Source: Woeseiaceae bacterium
GTDB taxonomy: Bacteria; Pseudomonadota; Gammaproteobacteria; Steroidobacterales; Woeseiaceae
DNA length: 32,803 nucleotides
Assembly: GCA_021773075.1 (NCBI GenBank)
Contig: JAJFKT010000013.1
Coordinates: 1-32,803, forward strand
Reading direction: 5' to 3'
The notes beneath the pieces were generated by a model, which was given only the letters and a program-made list of their open reading frames with translations, ran no database searches and was not told the origin of the DNA. This document shows, one piece after another, positions 26,627-32,803 of the stretch (the stretch's first letter is position 1; each line of letters starts with the position of its first letter). A program made the translations under genes and the position numbers.

Positions 26627-27102
26627 AGTGTTTTCTCCATAAGGGCCACTTCCTTAGTTCCGCCTTCGATTTCCTGCGATCCGACTTTTCGAAAACCCAT
26701 ACGTTCGTGAAAGCGCATCGATCCCGCATTGGGTGGTCGCAGATTTATCTCACAGGTTATTACCGGTGCGTCAGATTGTGACTCTGCGAAGACTTTGTAA
26801 AGGGATTCGGCGATTCCCTGCCGGCGCGCCCACTCGGCAACCGTAACTCTATCGACATATGCGAAGTCTTCATAGTTATCGCAGAACCATTGGTAGTTTG
26901 GACTCGCGTAATTACTTCCTGGCCGCAGGCCGATCAAAAAGCCGGCAATGCGATCATCAATTTTCGCGACATAGACACACGCGGCATTGTCGACGAACCA
27001 TTGTAATTCCTTGTGCCCGATCAAGTTTACATTCGGCACAGCCGCTTCATTCAGGGCGAGTATCTGCTCGAAGTCACGAGTGTCGATTTGCGAAATATTC
27101 AT
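26623..27102 (-). CDS. GNAT family N-acetyltransferase
   Basis: A 159-residue GNAT protein. Acetyl-CoA binding is indicated by VDRVTVAEWARRQGIAESLYK (about 88-108), whose R-R-Q-G-I-A loop is the motif A pyrophosphate site, and by CEINLRPPNAGSMRFHERMGF, the motif B region with the conserved NxxSMRFHERMGF. The substrate is unknown. I use ATG 27102; a GTG two codons upstream (27108) is possible. The stop overlaps the TTG start of the following dehydrogenase-like gene, so the pair is probably made together. Confidence 0.88.
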   Translation of the reverse strand: MNISQIDTRDFEQILALNEAAVPNVNLIGHKELQWFVDNAACVYVAKIDDRIAGFLIGLRPGSNYASPNYQWFCDNYEDFAYVDRVTVAEWARRQGIAESLYKVFAESQSDAPVITCEINLRPPNAGSMRFHERMGFRKVGSQEIEGGTKEVALMEKTL

Positions 27103-27336
27103 GGACACAGTGTATTGCTATGCTATGGTATCTCCAAGACGGCAAGCGGTCCGATTCAAATCACCGCAACAAAACAGACCGTCAGCAATCGCTACTTTAC
27201 TCGTCTTCGACACCGAAATGATGTCCGCAGCCTCCGGTTGCGGATCGCTTGTATGCATTGGTGCGTACGTGACCGGCAGCACTATTACACGTCGGCATTG
27301 CGCAGAATTTCGGTAGTATTTTTGGGACAGCTAATC

Positions 27337-29061
27337 ATGACTAAGTTCGCAAAACGCGCAATTATTTCCGCGGTCACACTCTTCTTTTCGTTCTCCAGTG
27401 CATTCGCTGCGTCGGGAAACTCCGCCGATTTGCTGAAGTACATTCCGGCAGACACACCGTACGTTTTTGCGTCAACTGAGGCATTGCCTTCCGACCTGGC
27501 GGAGAAATTCGAGCCGACAGTCGACGGGATACTGAAGGCCTACCAACGCGTACTAAAGCACGTGATGTCGGAGCAACTCGTGAAGATGTCGTCTGAAGAG
27601 GGCGGCGCAGAGAAAGCGGAGCAATTTCGCGGTTTGATGGAAGAGGTCCTCAGTATGATGAGCCTCGATGGAATCAGAGGCGTGGGCATCGAGCGGGAGT
27701 CAGCATTCGCATTCTATGGCAATGGGCTGCTACCGGTTTTGCGCATGGAGCTGTCTGATACCAGTTTGTTTGACGCGGCCATAGAGCGGTTTGAGGAAAA
27801 GGCGGGAAAACCACTTTTGCAGGGCGAGGCAAACGGAAAGAAATACAAGTATGCGAACGCCGATAAGATCAACTTAGTCGTTGCGACGCTCGATGGTCAG
27901 GTTGTGATGACCGTGGTCCCATCAAAATACGATGAGTCACAGATTGCTCGTTCGTTGGGTATTACTACGCCGCGCGCCAACCTAAAAAAGAGCAAGACCC
28001 TGCGTGCGATTGGCAAGGAATATGGCGTCACAGAACACATGACAGGTTTCGTCGACTTCCAGCGTATTGCAGGCATTTTCGCCGGTGATACAACAGAGAC
28101 TGACGATGAGCTATTTACGGCTATCGGCGAGGAATTGCCCGAGGTCAGCGAGGTGTGCGCGGGTGAGATCCGGGAGATGGCCGGAATTGCGCCAAGAATG
28201 GTATTCGGATATTCGGAGCTATCGTCGGAGGAAATTTCCAGCGCGATGATTGTTGAGCTTCGAGAAGACATCGCAGAGGGTTTGGCAACGATTCCAGCTG
28301 CTGTTCCGGGTCTGGGTATGGACGCCGGTGGGCTTTTGTCGCTTGGGTTCGGAATGAATCCGCTTTCGTTGAGGAAGTTTTACGAGTCTCGTCTCGATGC
28401 GATAGAAGCTGATCCGTACGAGTGTGAAATGTTTGCTGAATTGCAGGCAGGTGTGACCTCGGGTCGCGCGGCACTAGACCAGCCAATCCCGCCGGTTGTT
28501 TATAGTTTTCGCGGGTTTGTCGCGAATGTAGATGATATTCAGGGAATGGATATGTCGACCCATACTCCGCCGACGTCAATTGATGCATCGATACTCATTG
28601 CGGTTGAAAATGCAGAGTCTCTCGTAATGATGGCGGCGATGATGGATCCACAAATCGCCGCGTTGAACCTAGTGCCCGACGGCAAGCCTGTAAAGCTAGA
28701 GATGGCTCAAATTGCCGAGATTGCTAAAGAGGCATTTGCAGCATTGTCGGACGACGCGTTGTCTGTTTCGCTCGGAGACGGCGCCGAGGCAAATGCTGCG
28801 GATATGTTAGTTGCGTCGAGCAGCGAGTCGACGCCATTCATGAGTATGAATATGGACTCCGCGCGCTACTACGCCATGATCGGTGAGGCCATGGAAAATG
28901 CAGAGCCGGAGGAGGGCGAAAAAGAAATGCCGGCGGCGATTCGAAAGGCGATGCAGGAGGTTTTGACGCTGTCGGGTAGCATGTACGAAAGAATGTCTGT
29001 CGAAGTTCAGTTCACAAAACGCGGTGTGGAAATCAATGGGCACATGAAACTAAATGACTAA
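27337..29061 (+). CDS. Large exported protein of unknown function (DUF3352-like)
   Basis: A 574-residue protein. The N-terminus (MTKFAKRAIISAVTLFFSFS, then SAFA) is a signal peptide with cleavage likely after AFA. The mature start SADLLKYIPADTPYVFASTEALP resembles the beginning of DUF3352-type bacterial proteins of unknown function, and the weak repeats further on (DGQVVMTVVPSKYDE, SLGDGAEANAADMLVASS) would fit that, but my confidence is low. The protein is acidic overall. I start at ATG 27337; a frame that is open from 27013 lacks a signal peptide and is likely chance. The next gene overlaps the stop by 8 bases, pointing to an operon. The gap 27109-27336 holds no other gene. Confidence 0.7.
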   Translation: MTKFAKRAIISAVTLFFSFSSAFAASGNSADLLKYIPADTPYVFASTEALPSDLAEKFEPTVDGILKAYQRVLKHVMSEQLVKMSSEEGGAEKAEQFRGLMEEVLSMMSLDGIRGVGIERESAFAFYGNGLLPVLRMELSDTSLFDAAIERFEEKAGKPLLQGEANGKKYKYANADKINLVVATLDGQVVMTVVPSKYDESQIARSLGITTPRANLKKSKTLRAIGKEYGVTEHMTGFVDFQRIAGIFAGDTTETDDELFTAIGEELPEVSEVCAGEIREMAGIAPRMVFGYSELSSEEISSAMIVELREDIAEGLATIPAAVPGLGMDAGGLLSLGFGMNPLSLRKFYESRLDAIEADPYECEMFAELQAGVTSGRAALDQPIPPVVYSFRGFVANVDDIQGMDMSTHTPPTSIDASILIAVENAESLVMMAAMMDPQIAALNLVPDGKPVKLEMAQIAEIAKEAFAALSDDALSVSLGDGAEANAADMLVASSSESTPFMSMNMDSARYYAMIGEAMENAEPEEGEKEMPAAIRKAMQEVLTLSGSMYERMSVEVQFTKRGVEINGHMKLND

Positions 29062-29593
29062 GATGCCCTATCAATTGTTGATGCTGATTGTGGTGGCAGT
29101 TTTTTCTGCCGCCACGTTCGCAAATGACGCGGCCGCCGGTTCACCTCTTAAGGTCGACTTGAAAGTCGTGGTGAGCACGAAGGAAGTTACACCGGTCGAC
29201 GGACTAAGTGCTGCCGGCCAACCGGATGAGACCGCGCTCCGCATATTTGCCGAAAATGGTTACAAAACCGTTATCGATATCAGAACAGCAGGCGAAAACC
29301 GCGGCCTTGATGAAGCCGCGGTTGTCGACAAGCTGGGAATGAAATACATCAACCTGCCAATAGCCGGACCCGGTGCGATTAGCTTCCGAAACGCTCGGCT
29401 ACTGGATGATCTACTCGCTAGCGCTGAAGGACCGGTATTGCTGCACTGCGCCAGCGGCAACCGTGTAGGTGCTTTGCTCGCATTGGGCAGGGCCCTCAAC
29501 GGTGCCGACGCTGAGGAGGCCCTTGAGTACGGCAGAGAAGGTGGCATGACGCGTCTCGAGGGGCGTGTGAGGGAAATCCTCGCCGAAGAGTAA
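29054..29593 (+). CDS. Exported protein phosphatase-like protein (DUF442/BLH-like)
   Basis: A 179-residue exported protein. The signal peptide is MTKMPYQLLMLIVVAVFSAA plus TFA, with cleavage probably after TFA. The domain has a GLSAAGQPDETALRIFAENGYKTVIDIRTAGENRG block and the loop HCASGNRVGALLAL with C132 and R137. This is the phosphatase-like pattern of DUF442/beta-lactamase-hydrolase-like proteins. The loop is C-x4-R rather than the classic C-x5-R, as in rhodaneses, so either phosphatase or sulfurtransferase chemistry is possible. A periplasmic location is unusual for this group. It overlaps the preceding gene by 8 bases. Confidence 0.85.
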   Translation: MTKMPYQLLMLIVVAVFSAATFANDAAAGSPLKVDLKVVVSTKEVTPVDGLSAAGQPDETALRIFAENGYKTVIDIRTAGENRGLDEAAVVDKLGMKYINLPIAGPGAISFRNARLLDDLLASAEGPVLLHCASGNRVGALLALGRALNGADAEEALEYGREGGMTRLEGRVREILAEE

Positions 29594-29595
29594 GA

Positions 29596-29707
29596 GCGCC
29601 CACATCGTTCGCACAATTCGTGGATAATCGATAATAGTAATCAACGCGCGGGAATAGTGTTACGCCTAATTTCCTAGGAGAAAAGTCATGCGTTCGGATT
29701 ACGCGAC
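29596..29707 (+). repeat. Promoter/leader repeat, copy 1
   Basis: Copy 1 of a roughly 110-base repeat, found again at 32694-32803. It includes the gcgcccacat, gttcgcacaa, gtggataatc and agtaatcaacgcgcgggaa blocks, the ribosome site taggagaaaag and the first codons of the gene. The two copies differ by scattered substitutions and a 2-base length change between 29660 and 29672. By eye they are roughly 85 percent identical. Confidence 0.85.
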
Positions 29708-30926
29708 TCGTTCCATGAGGAACACCCTTCCAGTTGTTGCTTCTACAGCGGCCATCGTCGCACTTCTCGTACTAACAACAAATGCACGTGCATCGGACTG
29801 CGTGCCGAGAGTTTTCACTCTAAGTGAGGAGTTTGATGCCGCCGACAGTATCATTGTCGGGTTCGTGACAGAATGCGAGGAAGATCCTGGCCGTGAACTC
29901 TGGACCGATGGAGGCCGCGACTGCTCGTTTGTCAGTTTGGATGTATTGAAAGAGTCGGGTTCAGCGCGCGATTACGGTGGCATTTCCAGCAGTTCGGGAT
30001 GTGGATTGTCCTTGCAAGTGGGTAAACAGTACTTGTTATTCCTGGACAATGAAAACACGCCAATGCACTACAGTGCGAGCCTCGACGGCGAACATTATCG
30101 GACTGAATTGATGAATAGCTATCAAAGAATTCTCCGAGAATTCAGGGATGGTGTTATTCGCGATTTGTCCGAACCGTGGTTGTTTTCAACGCCTCAAGGA
30201 ACATGTTTGCTTTCGCACAGCGTTGGCGGCCATCGAATCTCGTTTGGTGGCGGCATTTCCAATGCAGAGGAACAGTCAGCCGAGGGTTGGACCGTCGAAA
30301 AGGTCGACGGGAAAACCATCCACAGAGGCCAGACTAGTGCGGTTAGCTCGGGTTCGAGCACGCCGTTACTTGATGCTGAAGTTGTCGTGGTCAGCGAAAT
30401 TCCGGAATACCCTATCGACGCACAGTATTTATTCATTGAGTTACAGGAGCAGACGCCTGCTCCTGTGCGTCAGGCAACGATTACCGTTGGTGACAGGAGC
30501 TGGCAGCTATACAGGGTTGAAACTCTTATCTCTATTAACGGCATGCCGTCCATAACCGATGTTCGCTACAAAGTCGGCGGCGAGGTGTCGGAGCAAATAT
30601 TGTCTGCGATGAGTAAGCCGTCAGATATCGTGGTTTCGGCGGTACTGGTGAACTCACCAAATGTTGATTTTGAGGCGCTACCTGAGGTCTCTCAAATGAA
30701 TCAGGGATCAGTGAGCCAAGCGCCTAAGGGCGATTCTTTTTCGCAGGTAATTCCTGAAACCGGTTCGATGAAACCGAAGATCACAACGAGTGTGGGAGCA
30801 ATTCGGGCGTACGGATCACGTGAAATGCCTCCTGAGCCCGTTATTCGCCTGGAGACCGTCAGCACTCAGTTGCCGGCGGTGCTGGAGAGTTATCGGGTAT
30901 GCAATGTAGGTGCTCCGAAAACGTAG
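29688..30926 (+). CDS. Exported protein with TIMP/netrin-like N-terminal region
   Basis: A 412-residue exported protein. The signal peptide ends near TTNARA|SDC. The following SDCVPRVFTLSEEFDAADSIIVGFVTECE, then CSFVSLDVLKESG and CGLSLQVGKQYLLFLDNE, resemble bacterial TIMP/NTR-type domains, where an N-terminal Cys region is followed by FxxADxVFxGxV, a VKFxV strand and a Cys-Gly-x-x-L-x-VGxxYL motif. The match is by eye and partial. The C-terminal half (about 150-412) is not recognised. Taggagaaaag gives a strong ribosome site. A paralogue starts at 32784 with the same leader. Confidence 0.7.
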   Translation: MRSDYATRSMRNTLPVVASTAAIVALLVLTTNARASDCVPRVFTLSEEFDAADSIIVGFVTECEEDPGRELWTDGGRDCSFVSLDVLKESGSARDYGGISSSSGCGLSLQVGKQYLLFLDNENTPMHYSASLDGEHYRTELMNSYQRILREFRDGVIRDLSEPWLFSTPQGTCLLSHSVGGHRISFGGGISNAEEQSAEGWTVEKVDGKTIHRGQTSAVSSGSSTPLLDAEVVVVSEIPEYPIDAQYLFIELQEQTPAPVRQATITVGDRSWQLYRVETLISINGMPSITDVRYKVGGEVSEQILSAMSKPSDIVVSAVLVNSPNVDFEALPEVSQMNQGSVSQAPKGDSFSQVIPETGSMKPKITTSVGAIRAYGSREMPPEPVIRLETVSTQLPAVLESYRVCNVGAPKT

Positions 30927-31004
30927 GCAAGAGCAAGCAACCCAAAGTGGACACTCCCAAACACTGTGTTTGAGCCGCGAGTCGCGGACTTATAAATTCC
31001 GATA

Positions 31005-31044
31005 TTGCGTTATACTGAGCTAGTGTTATACTCAACTACAACAC
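31005..31044 (+). promoter_or_regulatory. Promoter with palindrome like that at 9833
   Basis: TTGCGT (31005-31010), 16-base spacer, TATACT (31027-31032). The imperfect palindrome 31023-31044 (gtgttata ... acaacac) matches the minus-strand 9834-9855 sequence at 20 of 22 bases. A second TATACT occurs at 31011. The start codon at 31083 is 50 bases past the -10. Confidence 0.55.
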
Positions 31045-31082
31045 TGTGTAACTTTTCGAGCTGTTCATAGAGGAGCATCAAC

Positions 31083-31514
31083 ATGATTCGTTTGCGACTG
31101 GGGTTCGCCCTGACAATCCTCGCTGCCTGTGCCGGAAACGTACAAGCGGCGCCAATAAATGCGCCTCAGGCCGAAGTTGTGGGCCACCTAGCCGCTGCTT
31201 TTGCTACGCATGATGCCGTACGCGTGACGCATGCCTATCGTTTGATGGGCGATTCCGCTCTGCCGGCGGCGGATATCGTGGAATCGATGATTAATGCTAT
31301 GGGTTATGAGCTTCTTGAAAATGGCGAGATCAACGCAGCAATCAAGGTTTTTGACCTGAATGTCGGAACATTTCCATTATCAGCCAACACATGGGATTCC
31401 CTTGCAGAGGCCGCCATGACCAAGGGCGATCACGAGAAGGCCATCCGCTATTATCGGGTATCTGCATCGCTCAAACTCGACCCGAAAAGTAAAAATACCG
31501 TGCTGCAAATATAG
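31083..31514 (+). CDS. Small exported TPR-like protein
   Basis: A 143-residue exported protein. The signal peptide is RLRLGFALTILAACAGNVQA, with cleavage likely after VQA. The mature C-terminal part reads INAMGYELLENGEINAAIKVFDLNV, FPLSANTWDSLAEAAMTKGDHEKAIRYYRVSASLKLDP, a tetratricopeptide pair of the type often attached to serine beta-lactamase-like hydrolases, but no enzyme is attached here. AGGAG sits 8 bases before ATG 31083 and the gene has its own promoter. Partner is unknown. Confidence 0.75.
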   Translation: MIRLRLGFALTILAACAGNVQAAPINAPQAEVVGHLAAAFATHDAVRVTHAYRLMGDSALPAADIVESMINAMGYELLENGEINAAIKVFDLNVGTFPLSANTWDSLAEAAMTKGDHEKAIRYYRVSASLKLDPKSKNTVLQI

Positions 31515-31547
31515 CTACGCGAACGGCAATACGAGCTGAGGCGTAGC
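31514..31547 (+). terminator. Possible weak hairpin after the TPR-like gene
   Basis: Arms gctacgc (31514-31520) and gcgtagc (31541-31547) flank a 20-base loop and overlap the stop codon of the TPR-like gene. No T-run follows, so this may be chance. No gene is seen in 31515-31644. Confidence 0.25.
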
Positions 31548-31644
31548 CGCTGGCTAGATTCAGCATGATGGTCGTTCTGATGGAACCACTTGCATAAGTT
31601 CAGGTACTAAGCTTTGAGACGCAAGATATTCAAAGGTCTGCTAC

Positions 31645-32475
31645 GTGATCAAGAAAAAACTATTGATGTTTGCAGGTGTGATCCTCCTTGTTGGGTGTGG
31701 GGGAGGCGGTGGTAACGTTTCCGAGGTGCCAGTCGAGGTACCGGTGATAGTGGCGACTGGCGGTCCGACTGACATGAGCAGGTACGAGACCTCACTACCT
31801 CTGGCGGACAATTCCAGTTCGAGTACGTACACGGTACTTCTCATGGGAAATAGTCATGCCTCAGGGTTGCGACTAACCCTGCAGCGGCTTCTTATCCTGG
31901 GACAACCCAATAAAAATGTCGATGTTCAAGTAGCGCCGAATTTCGCTTTCCTGGCCGAACGGGTTAACGATGGTGTGAGCGAGCAAAAACTTGAGAGTGA
32001 GCAGTGGACCCATGTCATATTGCAAGCTCAGAAATATTCAAGCTCAGGGACCAATACCTACCCAACCGATGCAGCCGAGTACTGGATCAGAGGAAGCAAA
32101 CAGCTGGGTGCTACACCGATAATGTTTCCGGAGCACCCCAGACGGGGAAACAGCTGGGAAGGGCAGACATTGTGGGATCTCCACACAGGAATCGCCGCGC
32201 GCGAAAATGCCTGCGTAGCGCCGGTAGGCCTTGTGTGGGATGAGGTTTTGTTCAGAGATCCAGGCATGCCTCTTCATCACTCCGACGGCAATCATGCGTC
32301 CGAGACAGGCGTGCTCCTAACAGCGTTAGTTTTCTACCAAATAATAACGGGCCAACCGGTCGAATCCCTTCCAGAACTCTCGGATTTCAATATTGATTCG
32401 GCTACCGAGCAGTTGATGAAAGAATCGGTGTCTTCTCTACTTTTTGCCTATGCGCCATGCGCATATGAGGATTGA
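31645..32475 (+). CDS. SGNH-hydrolase-like lipoprotein
   Basis: A 276-residue lipoprotein with lipobox LVGC (C18), followed by a glycine run. Block I is LLMGNSHASG with the nucleophile candidate S70; the usual GDS is replaced by GNS followed by His, as seen in some SGNH subgroups. Block V is HHSDGNHASETG with D214 and H217, the usual DxxH. ILQAQKY (about 125-131) may hold the GQ/N block. The acyl substrate is unknown. The start is GTG at 31645 with aaagg about 10 bases upstream. A good terminator follows. Confidence 0.82.
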   Translation: MIKKKLLMFAGVILLVGCGGGGGNVSEVPVEVPVIVATGGPTDMSRYETSLPLADNSSSSTYTVLLMGNSHASGLRLTLQRLLILGQPNKNVDVQVAPNFAFLAERVNDGVSEQKLESEQWTHVILQAQKYSSSGTNTYPTDAAEYWIRGSKQLGATPIMFPEHPRRGNSWEGQTLWDLHTGIAARENACVAPVGLVWDEVLFRDPGMPLHHSDGNHASETGVLLTALVFYQIITGQPVESLPELSDFNIDSATEQLMKESVSSLLFAYAPCAYED

Positions 32476-32485
32476 GAAACGAAAA

Positions 32486-32506
32486 CACCGCCCACAAGGG
32501 GCGGTG
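32486..32506 (+). terminator. Rho-independent-type terminator hairpin
   Basis: Arms caccgccc (32486-32493) and gggcggtg (32499-32506) with a 5-base loop, followed by ctgttt. It lies just after the SGNH gene stop and is the clearest terminator in the window. Confidence 0.75.
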
Positions 32507-32515
32507 CTGTTTCGT

Positions 32516-32537
32516 TGGTGGAGGTGGTGGGAATCGA
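32516..32537 (-). other. ssrA (tmRNA) 3'-end-like fragment, possible attachment site
   Basis: On the minus strand this 22-base stretch begins TCGATTCCC and ends CACCTCCACCA, the usual 3' end of gammaproteobacterial tmRNA with the CCA. Beyond it the sequence leaves the tmRNA pattern: the T-arm's pairing half is missing. This is what an attachment-site half left by an integrated element looks like. The rest of 32476-32783 holds the terminator, this site, a 9-base direct repeat and the leader repeat, but no gene. Confidence 0.55.
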
Positions 32538-32591
32538 GCGTCGCCTGCAGGCCTTTGTTTAAGCTATTTCTGCCGCAGTCGTATCGATAGT

Positions 32592-32612
32592 TACACACAT
32601 ATCTACACACAT
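32592..32612. repeat. 9-bp direct repeat near the ssrA-like site
   Basis: Tacacacat occurs at 32592-32600 and again at 32604-32612, three bases apart. Spaced direct repeats beside an attachment core can be integrase arm sites; here this is only suggestive. Confidence 0.4.
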
Positions 32613-32693
32613 GTAGGTGGTGCAGGATGAACGGCTGAATTTAATCGCACGTTCCTTGTCAAAATTTCCACGACGTATCGGATCATTTTGGCG

Positions 32694-32803
32694 GCGCCCA
32701 CATTGTTCGCACAAATTGTGGATAATCAATGACAGTAATCAACGCGCGGGAAGAATTACACCTAATTTCCTAGGAGAAAAGCTATGCGTTTGGATTACAA
32801 GAC
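32694..32803 (+). repeat. Promoter/leader repeat, copy 2 (cut by window end)
   Basis: Second copy of the leader at 29596-29707, including the ribosome site taggagaaaag and the first codons. It reaches the end of the window, so its full length cannot be judged. Confidence 0.85.
32784..32803 (+). CDS. Start of a paralogue of the TIMP-like exported gene, cut by window end
   Basis: Only the first six codons are visible (MRLDYK), against MRSDYA for the gene at 29688. The shared leader and ribosome site make it likely that a second member of the same family follows, in the same direction. Nothing about its C-terminus can be said. Confidence 0.6.

Noticed and set aside
27013..27336. Open frame extending the large exported gene 108 codons upstream
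   Set aside because: It overlaps the GNAT gene on the other strand, has no signal peptide, and the ATG at 27337 gives a perfect signal peptide.
30970..30990. GC-rich hairpin gccgcg...cgcgg after the TIMP-like gene
   Set aside because: Stem is only 5-6 bases with no T-run, so too weak for a terminator call.
32516..32803. A complete tmRNA gene on the minus strand
   Set aside because: Only the 22-base 3' end matches; the T-arm pairing half and following sequence do not fit.
1..32803. CRISPR array, tRNA or rRNA genes
   Set aside because: No regularly spaced repeats and no clover-leaf or rRNA signatures were seen on either strand.

Overview
The window reads as ordinary chromosome of a Gammaproteobacterium with a short accessory-looking stretch at each end. 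Support for that class comes from the gene set: divergent rsgA/orn, ppsA divergent from its regulator ppsR, a YqiB-type DUF1249 gene, the tail-specific protease prc, typA coupled to srkA, a YgiM-like SH3 membrane protein, DUF938 and GFA-family genes. The order is not certain; I suspect a marine group such as Woeseiales or a relative, but this is inference from gene style only. Protein-coding density is high, genes run on both strands, and several genes use GTG or TTG starts.

Layout. 1-850: 3' part of an HNH endonuclease (DUF222/13E12-like) cut by the window edge. 1107-4395: rsgA (-), then orn, a DUF938 methyltransferase and a GFA-family protein overlapping in a likely operon, then an SH3/coiled-coil membrane protein. 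4402-8123: ppsA (-), ppsR (+) and a DUF1249 gene. 8281-12491: a coiled-coil cytoplasmic protein, a small exported protein with a well-formed promoter palindrome, the protease prc, and a small membrane protein. 12503-18660: seven tightly spaced minus-strand genes encoding an exported zinc-peptidase-like protein, a Ycf46-like AAA+ ATPase, a coiled-coil FHA protein, two small membrane proteins, a small basic protein and a DUF1232 protein. 18719-21567: an NlpC/P60 exported hydrolase, a two-gene lipoprotein operon, and a class I glutamine amidotransferase. 21568-27102: typA-srkA, a DUF1684 lipoprotein, and a GNAT/saccharopine-dehydrogenase-like pair. 27337-32803: a run of exported proteins of mostly unknown function, ending with a second copy of a promoter/leader and gene start already seen at 29596.

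How the genes work together. RsgA matures the 30S subunit and TypA is a ribosome-associated GTPase. Orn finishes RNA decay. PpsA makes phosphoenolpyruvate and PpsR switches PpsA on and off by phosphorylation. Prc, the NlpC/P60 enzyme and the SH3 protein act at or outside the inner membrane. The seven-gene ATPase/FHA cluster is the best candidate for a poorly described system: its order and spacing suggest one transcript, but nothing in the sequence states its job. The last 3.2 kb shows marks of rearrangement: a duplicated gene leader, a stretch identical in type to the 3' end of an ssrA (tmRNA) gene without the rest of that gene, and a run of small exported proteins.
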